Below, one piece after another: positions 53,267 to 63,484 of a DNA stretch of 64,000 bases. The stretch lies in NCBI GenBank assembly GCA_000507305.1, contig DF239273.1:135734-199733 (forward strand), written 5' to 3'. Below the pieces are notes generated by a model, which worked only from the letters and a program-made list of their open reading frames with translations, ran no database searches and was not told the DNA's origin. The translations under genes and the position numbers were made by a program. How positions within the stretch are numbered: position 1 is the first letter of the stretch; every line of letters starts with the position of its first letter. The DNA is from Breviolum minutum Mf 1.05b.01. Lineage: Eukaryota; Sar; Dinophyceae; Suessiales; Symbiodiniaceae.

Positions 53267-53514
53267 GTAACCTCACTCCGAATGGGGTGGGTGGGCAGGC
53301 GGGACGGATTAGAACGCGGGATAACTCAACCCTAGCCAATATTACTTCATTTGACAAGTCCTCTCAAAAAGCGACCTCAAGATACTATTTTGTTGCTTTG
53401 GTGAAACAAAGCTTCAAAACGACAAACAGCTTTTTTGGAAATCGCAGAATTTGCGAAGACTTTTCAAATGTCATTGAGAGCCCAAACAGTGCAGAAGTTC
53501 TGTATGCGACATAA
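53267..53514 (+). CDS. candidate exon
   Basis: After GTCATTTTCAG: NLTPNGVGGQAGRIRTRDNS, continuing open for 82 codons to TAA. Only the first part is clearly protein-like; the end is AT-rich. Confidence 0.4.
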
Positions 53515-53678
53515 AGACAGTGGCGCCACAAGATCCGGAGCTAGTATTTTTGCAGATGTTTGTAAATAAGAGATTGCAAGATAAATCTGTTTAAGATTGG
53601 TCCACATACGACCTCCAAGAAAACGGAAAAAAGTAGATGCGACAATGGATATTTCAGTTTTATGCAGCATCGTGCAGC

Positions 53679-53935
53679 ATATGACAGCGTCAGGCGTCTC
53701 AAATCTGGGAGATGTTCAGCCGCTTAGCCGATGCTTAGCCAAGGCTGCGTTTTGCAGTGGAACCTTGCTCTGCCGGCACACGCGACGAGCTGTGAGCAAC
53801 AAAGAGAAACCCATCTTGAAGCTGAAAAAAGAGACCGCAGTTCGCAGTTCGAATGATATAAGAACTATTTTTTGTTACCGTAATTCCTGTACAAGAAGTC
53901 GATCGTCATTTCTGTGGGACCTTCATGATCTATGA
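53679..53935 (+). CDS. candidate exon or ORF
   Basis: After ATCGTGCAG: MTASGVSNLGDVQPLSRCLA, later AVSNKEKPILKLKKETAV. The true 3' limit is probably near 53850. Confidence 0.4.
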
Positions 53936-54040
53936 TACAGATTAATACGGGCATAATATACATATAAAATCATACAAATATATTTATATATTTATCTATC
54001 TATATATATATATATGTAAAGAATTGTAAAACATGTGCAG

Positions 54041-54127
54041 TCACTGCGTGCAGAAGCACCAGCGATATTTGGGGGGTCTATAGACAGCATCACAGCCAAC
54101 GAGTTCACCACCTCACCAACCTCAGGG
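54041..54127 (+). CDS. exon
   Basis: SLRAEAPAIFGGSIDSITAN, then EFTTSPTS, after ACATGTGCAG; the donor is not canonical, and the frame stays open further. Confidence 0.5.
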
Positions 54128-54206
54128 AAATTTTGTGGGAAATTTTTACAGGGTCTAATAGTTGGGGTTGTGTGCCAAAACCCACCTTCAACCCCTGATT
54201 CTCGAG

Positions 54207-54266
54207 GTGGGTTTTGAAGGTTCCGACAACGAATGGAAGGCAGAATATTTGCCGCAGCCTTGGAGG
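54207..54266 (+). CDS. exon
   Basis: Twenty codons, phase 0, VGFEGSDNEWKAEYLPQPWR, between GATTCTCGAG and donor GTGGAT. Confidence 0.62.
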
Positions 54267-54360
54267 GTGGATGACATCAACATCACCAAAAACTCGAGGA
54301 TTTGGGGTGATTTGGGTACCTTTGACCTTACTTCCTGCGCCATTTTGTAAAGGCACGCAG

Positions 54361-54462
54361 GTAGTACATGGTCTGAAATGTGCAGTGTGTGATTGCAACG
54401 GCAAGGTCCTTGTGCAAGGAATGGCCACGGCCCTCAGTGGAAGCATCATCCTTCACAGTTGA
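54361..54462 (+). CDS. terminal exon candidate
   Basis: VVHGLKCAVCDCNGKVLVQG, then MATALSGSIILHS and TGA; acceptor GGCACGCAG. CAVCDC could be a metal knuckle, but a single half-site is not diagnostic. Confidence 0.55.
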   Translation, partial: VVHGLKCAVCDCNGKVLVQGMATALSGSIILHS

Positions 54463-54616
54463 ATTTGAATCGTTGCACTTGGGTGCAAGTCTTGCTACAA
54501 TGTGGTGGATCACAACCAACAACTGATAGGTATACTGTAGACACACGCAAATTCCACAGGTTTAGGTGACATGACTGATCATTAATCATCCTGATATATC
54601 CATCATCCATGATGAG

Positions 54617-54709
54617 ATCCTCCTTTTCGATGTTTCGGGCCTGGAGATCACCCAGGAAGATGGAGCCGTCAAAGGGCTTCAACCAGGCGGATGCGGAAAT
54701 GCCGGAAAT
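54617..54709 (+). CDS. exon
   Basis: ILLFDVSGLEITQEDGAVKG, then LQPGGCGNAGN, closing in phase 0 at GTGAAG; acceptor CATGATGAG. A minus-strand frame over the same bases is also open. Confidence 0.45.
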
Positions 54710-54867
54710 GTGAAGGGAAAGATGTTGTATTGTAACCTTTTTTGGCAAGGAACTAGGAAGGTTTCTATTTTTTTGGGTTCATTTTTTCACACACACACAC
54801 ATGTCACATGTATATTATATATTTTTAAAACTGGATAGCCTTTCCTGCCCTATGACTTGTTGTATGG

Positions 54868-55149
54868 ATGCTTGCTGTCTCCTTCTCCGAAGGTATGTAT
54901 GGAAATGTTTGGATCCTTTCGATCCTCACTCTTGATTTTGTAGGCTTTTTGCATGCTTTTGCGATGTTTCTTAAAACAAGAGCATGGTCTAGATTCATTG
55001 CATGCTCCACCAGTGTCATGCATTACCAACTTCCATTGGAACCTATTTGGATCACTCAAGACCCAACAGGTTTTCCCATTCACGCCGCCACAAACTCTGA
55101 CAGGAAGCCTTCAATAAAATGGTGGATGACCGGCCCTAAGTTCGGCTGA
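54868..55149 (+). CDS. candidate ORF with convincing C-terminus
   Basis: The end reads YQLPLEPIWITQDPTGFPIH, then SDRKPSIKWWMTGPKFG and TGA at 55147-55149. The upstream hydrophobic part is doubtful. A GT-AG intron inside (from GTTTTC after DPT to CTGACAG) would give EAFNKMVDDRP instead. Confidence 0.45.
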   Translation: MLAVSFSEGMYGNVWILSILTLDFVGFLHAFAMFLKTRAWSRFIACSTSVMHYQLPLEPIWITQDPTGFPIHAATNSDRKPSIKWWMTGPKFG

Positions 55150-55677
55150 AGACACTAATCTGATGGAATCTTCAATCACTATAATATTGTCATTGCTCAT
55201 CAAAAAGGATTTTTTCATATTAATGTTGTCAAAGGTCAGGGGTTATGGCCCTAAGTGAGTTGGCTTTTCTCAACGGAAATCATGTGGAATGCAGCCCCAA
55301 AAAAAAACACCCCCATGGGGTCCTGAAAAACATGCGAGCCTCATAGAGTGAAGCGGGGCCGTTTGTCAACCAAGGATTCATCTGCCAAAGGTCGGGGGGC
55401 TGAGATCAATGTGTGCAAAGTGTTTTGAAACGAGTGCCAGTATATATACAAGAAACTGCAATGCACATTTCACAAGAACGAAATGGTATGATTAAATGAA
55501 GCACAAGAGTAATTACACCTCTGAGGGTGTTACAGTCACTCTTAGCAATCAAAGACATCCACGATTTCTTCAATTTGCTTCTTTTTTAAGTGTCTTTTCA
55601 CAATCTTTTCACTATTGGTGGGTCGGGGATAGACCAGAGACATCACCTTGCAGTTGGCTGCGAGGTTGCTATTGTAG
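55150..55677. other. probable spacer or intron
   Basis: No supported exon. Confidence 0.3.
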
Positions 55678-55810
55678 CAATCCGGAGCTGGAAATTATCC
55701 TTGGCAAGATCCTGGCCACGCCACGAATTCCCAAGCAGCCCAAAGTGAGGACGGCGTTCTCACGGCGCACTATCAAAGTAGAGGAAATTGATGGAAATTG
55801 CATGAAATGA
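55678..55810 (+). CDS. terminal exon candidate
   Basis: NPELEIILGKILATPRIPKQ, then PKVRTAFSRRTIKVEE, to TGA at 55808-55810; acceptor TGCTATTGTAG. Confidence 0.55.
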
Positions 55811-55934
55811 ACTAAAAGTTACAAGATACTGCAGGGTGGACCCAAAGACAAGAGGTATTTAAGGTGAACATTAAAAAACCTGAGCTAAACCGGGGTAATA
55901 TGAAATGCAGATTTTGAGGGCTGCCATGTTCCAG

Positions 55935-56048
55935 GAAACAACCTCCTTCACCACCTCCACCACCGAAGAAGCAAAAGGTTGCGGTGGAAGTGCAATTCCA
56001 ATAGTGACAGGCCTGGAAAGTGAACGGCAGTCTTGTGAAATCACCTAA
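55935..56048 (+). CDS. candidate exon, frame ambiguous
   Basis: After CATGTTCCAG, phase 0 gives a Thr/Ser-rich frame ending SERQSCEIT; the frame with PPSPPPPPKKQKVAVEV (stop TAG near 56002) is an equally good proline-rich reading. Confidence 0.4.
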   Translation, partial: ETTSFTTSTTEEAKGCGGSAIPIVTGLESERQSCEIT

Positions 56049-56300
56049 ATCCAGTATACTTTGCATGGTAAAAGTGCATGTTATGGCTGCTGACTTAATC
56101 TCCTTGTTTAAGACGGGGCTTGTATTCTTTTAGAATTTTTTCTTCTTCTTTTTTATCATCTTTTTTATTTTCTTTATTTTTTCTATATTTGTTGGCGTTT
56201 TGCTATCTCTTTCCATCTTCTCAGCAAAAATCTCCCAAAAAACCTACCTCATTACAAACCTACCCTTGTACCTGGCGTTTTTTTCCGTCCCCTTTCGCAA

Positions 56301-56492
56301 ATGCTGCAGCACCAGCCCAGCCTTTCACGGTTGAGAGCTGAAACTCAGCTAGGTTTTGCATGTTTGGAGCTGCCCCAACCCTCAACCAAGATTCATCAAG
56401 ATGTAAGCCCATCTCAAACTTTTGGGCGGGAATCTTTCCTTGTGAAAAGGGCGTTGCAAGGAACAAGATTCGGAAGGGCAGCGAAGTGGTGA
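56301..56492 (+). CDS. candidate ORF, frame ambiguous
   Basis: All three + frames are open. This one contains SPSQTFGRESFLVKRALQGT. Confidence 0.25.
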   Translation: MLQHQPSLSRLRAETQLGFACLELPQPSTKIHQDVSPSQTFGRESFLVKRALQGTRFGRAAKW

Positions 56493-57612
56493 AACTCTGA
56501 AATTTGTTTTTTTTCTGCTACGTTGTAACTGTGTATTGCTGGAGAGGCATTTTTTTTTAAAGCAAGGCCAGCATTTTGAGTGTTTGGCTTCAACTTCAAC
56601 CAAGTTTAAAAACGTACAAATTGTCAGAGCAATATTTGTTCAGTACGAAAACTCCATCGCAAATAATACCAAATCGAAGCGCAACAGAATAGAAAATAAG
56701 CCCTTTGCTTTCTGATTCAAGTTCAAAACAGACGGGCGTGGTAATTGTATGTAAATCCAACATGCAGGTTTGATGCAAAACGCAGAACGCATATGCAAAA
56801 AAATGCAGAAGACAAAACAAGAGTGGAAACGCCTGAGTGGCTGATGTCTGAAACCATGAGAATGCATGCGTTCGTTTGCATTGATCACATGCAAGAGACT
56901 TGAACTGGCAACGACGAATGACCGTAAGTCAAATAGTGTAACTGCATGTTTGTCCGACAACATGCGAGGAAATCGTAGGAACGCACATCAACGCACTTTT
57001 TTCAAACCTATTTAGTTGTGAACCAGCTAATTGGCCATGCTTGGTGTTCAAGACAAGATTGCACCCGGTGCTTTTGCTTGCCTCGCGACCAGGTGGAAAA
57101 ATGATGATTGTAGTGTAGGAACGTTTGTGAAGTTGATGTGAGTTCACCCCCTGTGGTCTCTCCAAACGGGACATTCAGCAGGAGGAAAAAAAGCACGCTG
57201 CTTGGGGGAAAGCACGCTGCAGTTGGTTCTGGCATTTATCAGCCGAATCGCCCGGCAAGTGATTCCAATGATGTCAACTTGATGGCATGTTCAATTTTGT
57301 TTGCGTAGCTGCGCTTAGGATGCGGATCTGAGCTATATTTGCTGACCTTCAAAAGTTCTCTTGGGGTTCTGGGGGGGGGGGGCAGGTCGGCCCAAGAAAT
57401 GCACAACTCTTGGCAACTTTTTGGCCCAAGTCTTGTTTGAACAGATTTAGAACAAGTGGTTGTCACCGGATGAAAGTGAATGTGCACAAAAAAGAATTGT
57501 TGGGAAAGGAAGACAAATTGCAATTCAGAAAATTGGAAAAACAATCAACCAGCGACTGCTATGTCTGGCTATTTGGATATTTTTCGGTCAAGAGATTTGT
57601 ATTCCACAACAG

Positions 57613-57741
57613 GAGGCAAGTAAAGATCCCTACGATTTGAATCCGTTTGAAACCTCATTGTGGAGTGAGTTTTATTGCGATGCTGAGGCTGGGACATGTC
57701 GCAGGGGGGATGTCTCTACACATGCCGCAGTATTTGCGTGA
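57613..57741 (+). CDS. terminal exon candidate
   Basis: After TTCCACAACAG: EASKDPYDLNPFETSLWSEF, then YCDAEAGTCRRGDVSTHA; TGA at 57739-57741. The same frame is open back to 57460, with a hydrophobic stretch. Confidence 0.5.
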   Translation, partial: EASKDPYDLNPFETSLWSEFYCDAEAGTCRRGDVSTHAAVFA

Positions 57742-58144
57742 TTTTAGTTTTGATGTAGTTCAACAAGATTCAACAAGGGGATCCATGGTATTCCAGTTAT
57801 TTCAGGGAAATCTAGGCTGGTGAAATTGCAATGCACCCCAGAACGATGCTTTCATGCAGATTGAATACCAAACAGCAGTCAGCTCCAAGTGGTGCCGGGT
57901 GACCAAATACCCTGCCCTTCACAGGTTACCTTCCCTGAAATTTTCACAGCTCGCACCTGAAACACTGGGGTTGGAAGATGAGTTTCCTTTTGGGAAAGCC
58001 TCCTGCCAGGTGCTATGTTAGTTTTGGGGAGTGTAGTAGTTACAGGGCTTATGTAAACCAAGACATTGACATGGGAGCTGTGCCATCCAGGTTTTCTAGC
58101 AAAAAAATGTCCAATCATTCATTAAGCGACATCAGATAAACAAA

Positions 58145-58181
58145 TTATTATTATCATTATTATTATTATTATCATTATTAT
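58145..58181. repeat. (ATT)n microsatellite
   Basis: Ten to twelve ATT units with two ATC interruptions. Confidence 0.95.
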
Positions 58182-58280
58182 ATCGTTGGATTTATATAAT
58201 ATTTGTTTCAACCTTTATTTCAATTTCAAGTAATCATCTTCCACCCTTGGCAAGAGGCCAATTAAAAAAACTTAGGGCCC

Positions 58281-58664
58281 ATGTTTTGCGGTACGAAACT
58301 CCAAATCTCCACCACCAGTGCAGGTAATTGGATCAGCTTGGTCATGGAGATCGAAGTAGAACCACTTGCAGGAGCACTAGGTGTGATGTCAACCCTGAAA
58401 ATAAACGGCCGTTGTGAAAGAAAAACATGGAACAACGGTTGTTTAGATGAACAACCTGGATTGAGTTTTGATGCACCACTGGTGCACCACTTTCAAGGAG
58501 GTTTTTCGAAGCCATCGTTTTTTCCACATCATCCAACCGAGTTTTTTGTTCGCTACGCCACGTGGCGGGTTGCCACAACGTCACCAGGTGCTTCGTTCTG
58601 CTGGGCGGTGGGATTAGGTCTATTGGCCAGGCGAATTGTCGAGGAAACAGTTGGGAGCATCTGA
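58281..58664 (+). CDS. candidate ORF, 127 codons
   Basis: Longest ordinary-complexity open frame of this part; contains MEIEVEPLAGALGVMSTLKI and RYATWRVATTSPGASFCWAV. Probably several exons read through introns. It overlaps the 58631 exon in another frame. Confidence 0.35.
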   Translation: MFCGTKLQISTTSAGNWISLVMEIEVEPLAGALGVMSTLKINGRCERKTWNNGCLDEQPGLSFDAPLVHHFQGGFSKPSFFPHHPTEFFVRYATWRVATTSPGASFCWAVGLGLLARRIVEETVGSI

Positions 58665-58711
58665 AGGATAACCGGTTGGGGCTTCCCGAGGATCCTCCCA
58701 TTGAATTGCAG
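58631..58711 (+). CDS. candidate exon
   Basis: ANCRGNSWEHLKDNRLGLPE, then DPPIELQ, between TATTGGCCAG and a GA donor (GACATG). Confidence 0.45.
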
Positions 58712-59044
58712 GACATGGTACTAATATACCACGTCCTAGTTGTTGTTGCCTAGAAAACCTTCCCGTCTCTCTTAAAACATAACGTATAGTTGACTAAAAA
58801 ACTTCACCTGATGGCCACCTGATTCAACCGGAAGGCCAACCGGCGACTCTTCTGCGCACCGGGCCCTGGAGATTTTTAGGCATGTAGGATCATGACAGGA
58901 TGTGTGATGGATGGATTGAGCAGGGTCAATATATGATATAAATATATAATATATTATAATGAATATTTAACATGGCAAACATGTTAAAGATTGTCATTTT
59001 TTTGTTGTTCTTTATGCTTAGACATGATTGATTGAAGCAGTGAC

Positions 59045-59236
59045 ATGTCATGTTTGTGTCGTCATCATGACTATATTCAACTGATGGACTTTGCTTCACT
59101 ACACCGAGGCAGACATCCTTCTATGTTGGTGCACTGGTGCGCAGATTTGTTTGCGACAACTCATGTGATGCGTCAGAAGTTCGATCCTGGTCACTTTGAA
59201 CGTTCTTTCGAATGCTTTTGGTCTAGTGATAGCTAA
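59045..59236 (+). CDS. candidate ORF
   Basis: HDYIQLMDFASLHRGRHPSM, then LVHWCADLFATTHVMRQKF. Protein-like; exon limits not defined. Confidence 0.35.
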   Translation: MSCLCRHHDYIQLMDFASLHRGRHPSMLVHWCADLFATTHVMRQKFDPGHFERSFECFWSSDS

Positions 59237-59579
59237 GAATGACTAATAATGATTAGATGGCCATACTGTATACATTTTTTAAAAATCTAACACTTGAGTG
59301 CTCCCAATGAGTCTGATTTTTCTTTTTTGTCTAACATGAGAAAAAAAATGAAAGATGTGAAACATCTGAATCTCGTCATACATCGCTGGTGTTGATAGGT
59401 ATTTGTTGCTGGATATGGCTTGAGTGTCTTGTCGGTGCTCAACTCAAAGGGACTGAAAACTCGCAATGAGTCAATCCGGTCAAAGGTGGTTTAGTAAAGA
59501 GAAATCCCCTTGATTTTAGGGACATCTAGGTTGGTGAATTATTATAATTTGGCATGGTTTCAATGATGGCTTCACCCAG

Positions 59580-59717
59580 GCCTTGTCTCCTAATGCCGAC
59601 ACGCCCACAGCGGCGCCCTACATGGCAGCGTTGAGTGTGGCCCTACCATTCTGTGTGACTGCCCAACCATCCGGAAATGTTTGGAAATTGGAAGATGTGA
59701 GGAAAACCTACCAGTGA
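59580..59717 (+). CDS. terminal exon candidate
   Basis: After GGCTTCACCCAG: ALSPNADTPTAAPYMAALSV, then ALPFCVTAQPSGNVWKLEDV and TGA at 59715-59717. The AALSVALPFCV stretch is hydrophobic. Confidence 0.58.
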   Translation, partial: ALSPNADTPTAAPYMAALSVALPFCVTAQPSGNVWKLEDVRKTYQ

Positions 59718-59947
59718 ACAAAGAGACCGTGAAAGATCCTGAAAATAGTTATGATACATGTTTGTTTTTCATAGTATTTTTTCTGTCATGAAAGTAGAGG
59801 GATCTTCAAAGATCATGTGATGCATAGGTATGTTCAAATCAGAAATGGTTGTGTAGTATATTATATATAATATGATATACATTGATATACACTAATTCGC
59901 AAATGGTATATAAACATTGCGCTGGACATCAACTACGACCCTTCCAG

Positions 59948-60103
59948 GAGTCAATGAATAGTCCCTCTTCCAAACGGAGAACAAAATCAGCAGTGCCAAA
60001 AGATTCAGTCTGGACATTCCAGAACATCAACATGTGTTCTTTGATAAGCTTTCTGTGTTTGTTGTGCGTGTTCTTGTGCTACTATTCTCAGAAATCCAGC
60101 TAA
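59948..60103 (+). CDS. terminal exon with C-terminal membrane helix
   Basis: ESMNSPSSKRRTKSAVPKDS, then a hydrophobic segment MCSLISFLCLLCVFLCYY and a short SQKSS end. Looks like a tail-anchored or single-pass C-terminus with a basic cytosolic side. Acceptor ACCCTTCCAG. Confidence 0.55.
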   Translation, partial: ESMNSPSSKRRTKSAVPKDSVWTFQNINMCSLISFLCLLCVFLCYYSQKSS

Positions 60104-60783
60104 GCCAATCATAATTAAAAAAAAATGTCGCGATAGTTGTCCGAATTTGTACCATACATCCATTTACAAGGCTTCAACTAAGTCGTTTTTGCTGGTTAGC
60201 TGGTAGCCGGATTTCTGAACCCATGGCCCGCTGTTACCTGTTACCGAGCTGAAATGACGTGCTGTTCCGAAACTCCACAAAACCCGAGGCCTTTTGGTGC
60301 AATTGGGGTACTCCTGGCCGCGTTTTCGGCAGATTCGTTTCAGAAAAAACATGTGGCTGTATAGTTACTGTAGACTATACCTATATTGTTTTAAAGCAGA
60401 CATGCACATCCTGGTTGTAGAGATGTACTGCGATAATCCCTGACAGTCACTGACTGACTGAACATTGCAAATATTTTCATTTGAGCACTTTTCATGAGTG
60501 TATGCTACATCACAGTGGTAAAATTGGTGTCCAAGCGCAGCATGGCAGGTTTCAAAAGAAGTTGCCCACTTTTACTGAGGCAAAGATTCTGGCAGTTTTT
60601 TGAAGTTCCAAAATGGTTTCACAAAAATGGATGCTTTGCATGTGTGATATCTATGTTCCCATCATGTCATTGGCCTGTTGGTCTATACAAAAGCTCTACA
60701 CTGGGTTCCAATTTTTCCAGGTTTTGAAGATTGGAACTATCATTTCTGCAAAATGCACGTTTTTTTTTTCAGTAGTCTATCAA

Positions 60784-60887
60784 TAGGTGGTGGTTTCAAA
60801 TATTTTATATTTTCACCCCGATCCCTCGGGAAATGATCCAATTTTACTTGCATATTTTTCAAAATGGGTTGCTCAACCACCAACTAG
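60784..60887 (+). mobile_element. introner-like element A, full copy
   Basis: AGGTGGTGGTTTCAAATATT ... TTTTCACCCCGATCCCTCGG ... GCTCAACCACCAACTAG. Read from its GT to its final AG it is a self-contained GT-AG intron. Confidence 0.88.
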
Positions 60888-60974
60888 ATCAGTTGTCTAC
60901 CTTTGGTATGCTTGAAGTCTAGACCGCTTGAAGGAAATCTCCAATTTCCAGACTGCAAAGCCTTCTAAATCGCA

Positions 60975-61226
60975 ATGATGGAGTTCCATGATAGGTTTTC
61001 TGTTGATATAACACCACTTGGGCAACCACTTAAGGATGCTTTAAAGAACAAAAACATCAATTCAATTCGTGGGATGTGTACATTTTCCTTCATTTATTGT
61101 CTGTTCTTTACCTACAACATAATTTGGAACAGGATTTTGTCCATCAATCGTATCATAGCGCTTCCCAATGAGATGAAGATTTTCATAGTTGGAGAGTTGA
61201 TACCAAAAAGCTGGTGCAGATGGTAA
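60975..61226 (+). CDS. candidate ORF
   Basis: Begins MMEFHDRFSVDITPLGQPLK, then DALKNKNINSIR; later AT-rich. The first 35 codons look coding. Confidence 0.35.
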   Translation: MMEFHDRFSVDITPLGQPLKDALKNKNINSIRGMCTFSFIYCLFFTYNIIWNRILSINRIIALPNEMKIFIVGELIPKSWCRW

Positions 61227-61594
61227 GCAAAAGCAAGTTTCTGAGACATCTCCAGTCGAAAGTTCTGGACCATGTTGATGGTTTTTGCCCTTTATTCTTA
61301 ATGACTATCTTACCAAAATAATGGGGACATGTTGCTTTATTCGAGTTGAAAACTGCAATCTGACTGGGATGTAAGGTGGCTTCAAATAAGTCAAAGGAAA
61401 TTCGTGGCATGTTTTCAATCGGTCAGAACTTGTGAGGCTGCCAACTACTTGCTGACTTTCCTGGGTGTGATACCCAGGGAGGTCTTGACATCACTTAGCT
61501 AGGGAGAATCCCCATGGTTTCAACAGGTAAAATATATCTTCACATGGCACAGTTTCCAACAGTTGCAAGTTAAACAACACTTCAACATCATCTT

Positions 61595-62017
61595 TTGTTT
61601 TGGAGAAAAACGGCACCCTCTCTAGTAATATGCACATTGGTGCCTATGAAACCTTTATTTTGGTGGGAATCTTTCGGTGTCTTAGAAGCGCTGAAACCCT
61701 CCTGCAACATCAGGTGCCGTTACCTTGCAAATCAGTGCTCCATGGCCAACTCAGGCAGAAATGGTAAGCCGTTTTGGTCGCCTTTAAAGGGGTTTTGGTC
61801 GACGAACCCTACGAACCCTCCCCCCAAAATGGATCAAAATGGTGATGCATTTTTGAGGGTGGGGCATTTAGAGGCTGCCTTCAGGATGTATAGTGGAATG
61901 GAAACAGTCGGATGTTTCATGAAACACAGAATTACAGACTTTTTGCAACTTGCAACGGACAAGTCTCACTCTGAGCTTGCTCACATCATTCAGTCATATT
62001 TTTACTCGGTCCTTTGA
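61595..62017 (+). CDS. candidate ORF, 140 codons
   Basis: Contains IRCRYLANQCSMANSGRN just before a GTAAGC donor (near 61764). Probably exon plus intron plus exon; no domain. Confidence 0.35.
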   Translation: MFWRKTAPSLVICTLVPMKPLFWWESFGVLEALKPSCNIRCRYLANQCSMANSGRNGKPFWSPLKGFWSTNPTNPPPKMDQNGDAFLRVGHLEAAFRMYSGMETVGCFMKHRITDFLQLATDKSHSELAHIIQSYFYSVL

Positions 62018-62050
62018 ACAGTCTTTCATTGCGACTTGGATATTCAACAG

Positions 62051-62190
62051 TTCCAGAGTGAATTTGCAAGACAGCCGCAGGCAATGTGTGGGAAATGCGT
62101 ATTGTTTCCTTACCATCTTGCGTACTGTATATTGAACAGAAATGAACAGAATGTGAAACAGGGACAAAGATGCCCCAGACTATACAGCAG
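62051..62190 (+). CDS. tandem exon copy 1
   Basis: FQSEFARQPQAMCGKCVLFP, then on through the extra bases in an open frame to the strong donor GTAAGT at 62191. No stop before the donor. Confidence 0.6.
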
Positions 62191-62389
62191 GTAAGTCTTA
62201 ATCTTGCCTTTCAAATTTTCATATCAGTCATGCCATGCCTTTGCTCCTTTTTTGAATCTTCTTGGATAGGCTTGTCTTAGATCTACAGATATCTACAGTA
62301 TGTCCTACGGTTCCAACAGTATGTCATGTTTCGGGTCTGCAAATGTCCCCACGTTGCATTGCTTTCATTGCAACTTGGATATTCAACAG

Positions 62390-62479
62390 TCCCAGAGTGA
62401 ATTTGCAAGACAGCTGGAGGCAATGTGTGGGAAATACGTATTGTTTCGTTACCATCTTGCGTATATTGAACAGAAATGA
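62390..62479 (+). CDS. tandem exon copy 2
   Basis: SQSEFARQLEAMCGKYVLFR, then YHLAYIEQK and TGA; acceptor TATTCAACAG. The donor GTAAGT at 62525 follows a second small acceptor (GAAACAG). Confidence 0.6.
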   Translation, partial: SQSEFARQLEAMCGKYVLFRYHLAYIEQK

Positions 62480-62723
62480 ATAGAATGTGAAACAGGGACA
62501 AAGATGCCGCAGACTATACAGCAGGTAAGTCTTAATCTTGCCTTTCAAATTTTCATATCAGTCATGCCATGCCTTTGCTCCTTTTTTGAATCTTTTTGGA
62601 TAGGCTTGTCTTAGATCTACAGATATCTACAGTATGTCCTACGGTTCCAACAGTATGTCATGTTTCGGGTCTGCAAATGTCCCCACGTTGCATTGCTTTC
62701 ATTGCAACTTGGATATTCAACAG

Positions 62724-62882
62724 TCCCAGAGTGAATTTGCAAGGCAGCTGGAGGCAATGTGTGGGAAATACGTATTGTTTCGTTACCATCTTGCGTATAT
62801 TGAACAGAAATGCCTTTGCTTCGTTTTCAAGCTTTTTGCACAGACCTGTCTTGGATACATGGCATTTTGGGACCTACAGTAG
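62724..62882 (+). CDS. tandem exon copy 3, extended frame
   Basis: Same start as copy 2, but after IEQK a 93-bp deletion relative to copy 2 removes the stop and the GTAAGT donor. The frame continues CLCFVFKLFAQTCLGYMAFW to TAG at 62880-62882. Confidence 0.6.
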   Translation, partial: SQSEFARQLEAMCGKYVLFRYHLAYIEQKCLCFVFKLFAQTCLGYMAFWDLQ

Positions 62883-63388
62883 CTGACTCTGAAGATGCAA
62901 CTTGATGCAACATGGAACATTGAAAATGCAAGAAAGTATTCGTTCATGTCATTTTCGCATCAGTATTGTCCAACCCACCCCGGCCCACACACTTGAACAC
63001 ATCAAACTGAAGGCGAAAAATCAAGTGTTCAAAATTTGCATGAAAGGAACCAACTTCAGCTTTTTTTGATGAAAAAAACACCAGGGTTCGTGAAAAGTTC
63101 ATGTGGCACGAATCTTCAAGGCGCATTGGAAAATACTTCGGTGCCATCACCATTAGTTGGTGAGCGGCAGGAAAACCATGTCAAGACCATAGAATGCAGC
63201 TAATATCAGCTAATGCTGTGGCCATAATATGCACCAAATGGGAACTCTCCCATTTGCTTTCGACATCTTTATACATATCCATGTATCTCCATTTATATCC
63301 AATCTTACTACGAATGGACTATGGATACATCCAGCCATAATTTTTCCGAAAAAAAAATCCTCCACATTTCTCTTCTTCCTGCTGCCAG

Positions 63389-63484
63389 GGACCATCCTAT
63401 GGCCTGGACTCTCTACGTCGTTTGGAAGGCTTTGGTCAATTCCCCGCAGCTGCGTTGGCAGTTGGGAAACCTAGCAAAGTTTGA
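63389..63484 (+). CDS. candidate terminal exon
   Basis: After TTCCTGCTGCCAG, phase 0: GPSYGLDSLRRLEGFGQFPA, then AALAVGKPSKV and TGA. An overlapping frame (MAWTLYVVWKALVNSPQLRW) is the alternative. Confidence 0.5.
   Translation, partial: GPSYGLDSLRRLEGFGQFPAAALAVGKPSKV

Larger units (their letters stand above)
62031..62882 (+). repeat. three-copy tandem exon duplication
   Basis: The start block GC(A/G)ACTTGGATATTCAACAG recurs at 62031, 62370 and 62704 (periods 339 and 334). Copies 2 and 3 are nearly identical; copy 1 differs by several substitutions and an extra 5 bp in the exon. Confidence 0.93.

Noticed and set aside
54446-54748. Minus-strand ORF with protein-like text
   Set aside because: It overlaps a plus-strand exon that has matching splice sites, and no other minus-strand exon is supported in the window.
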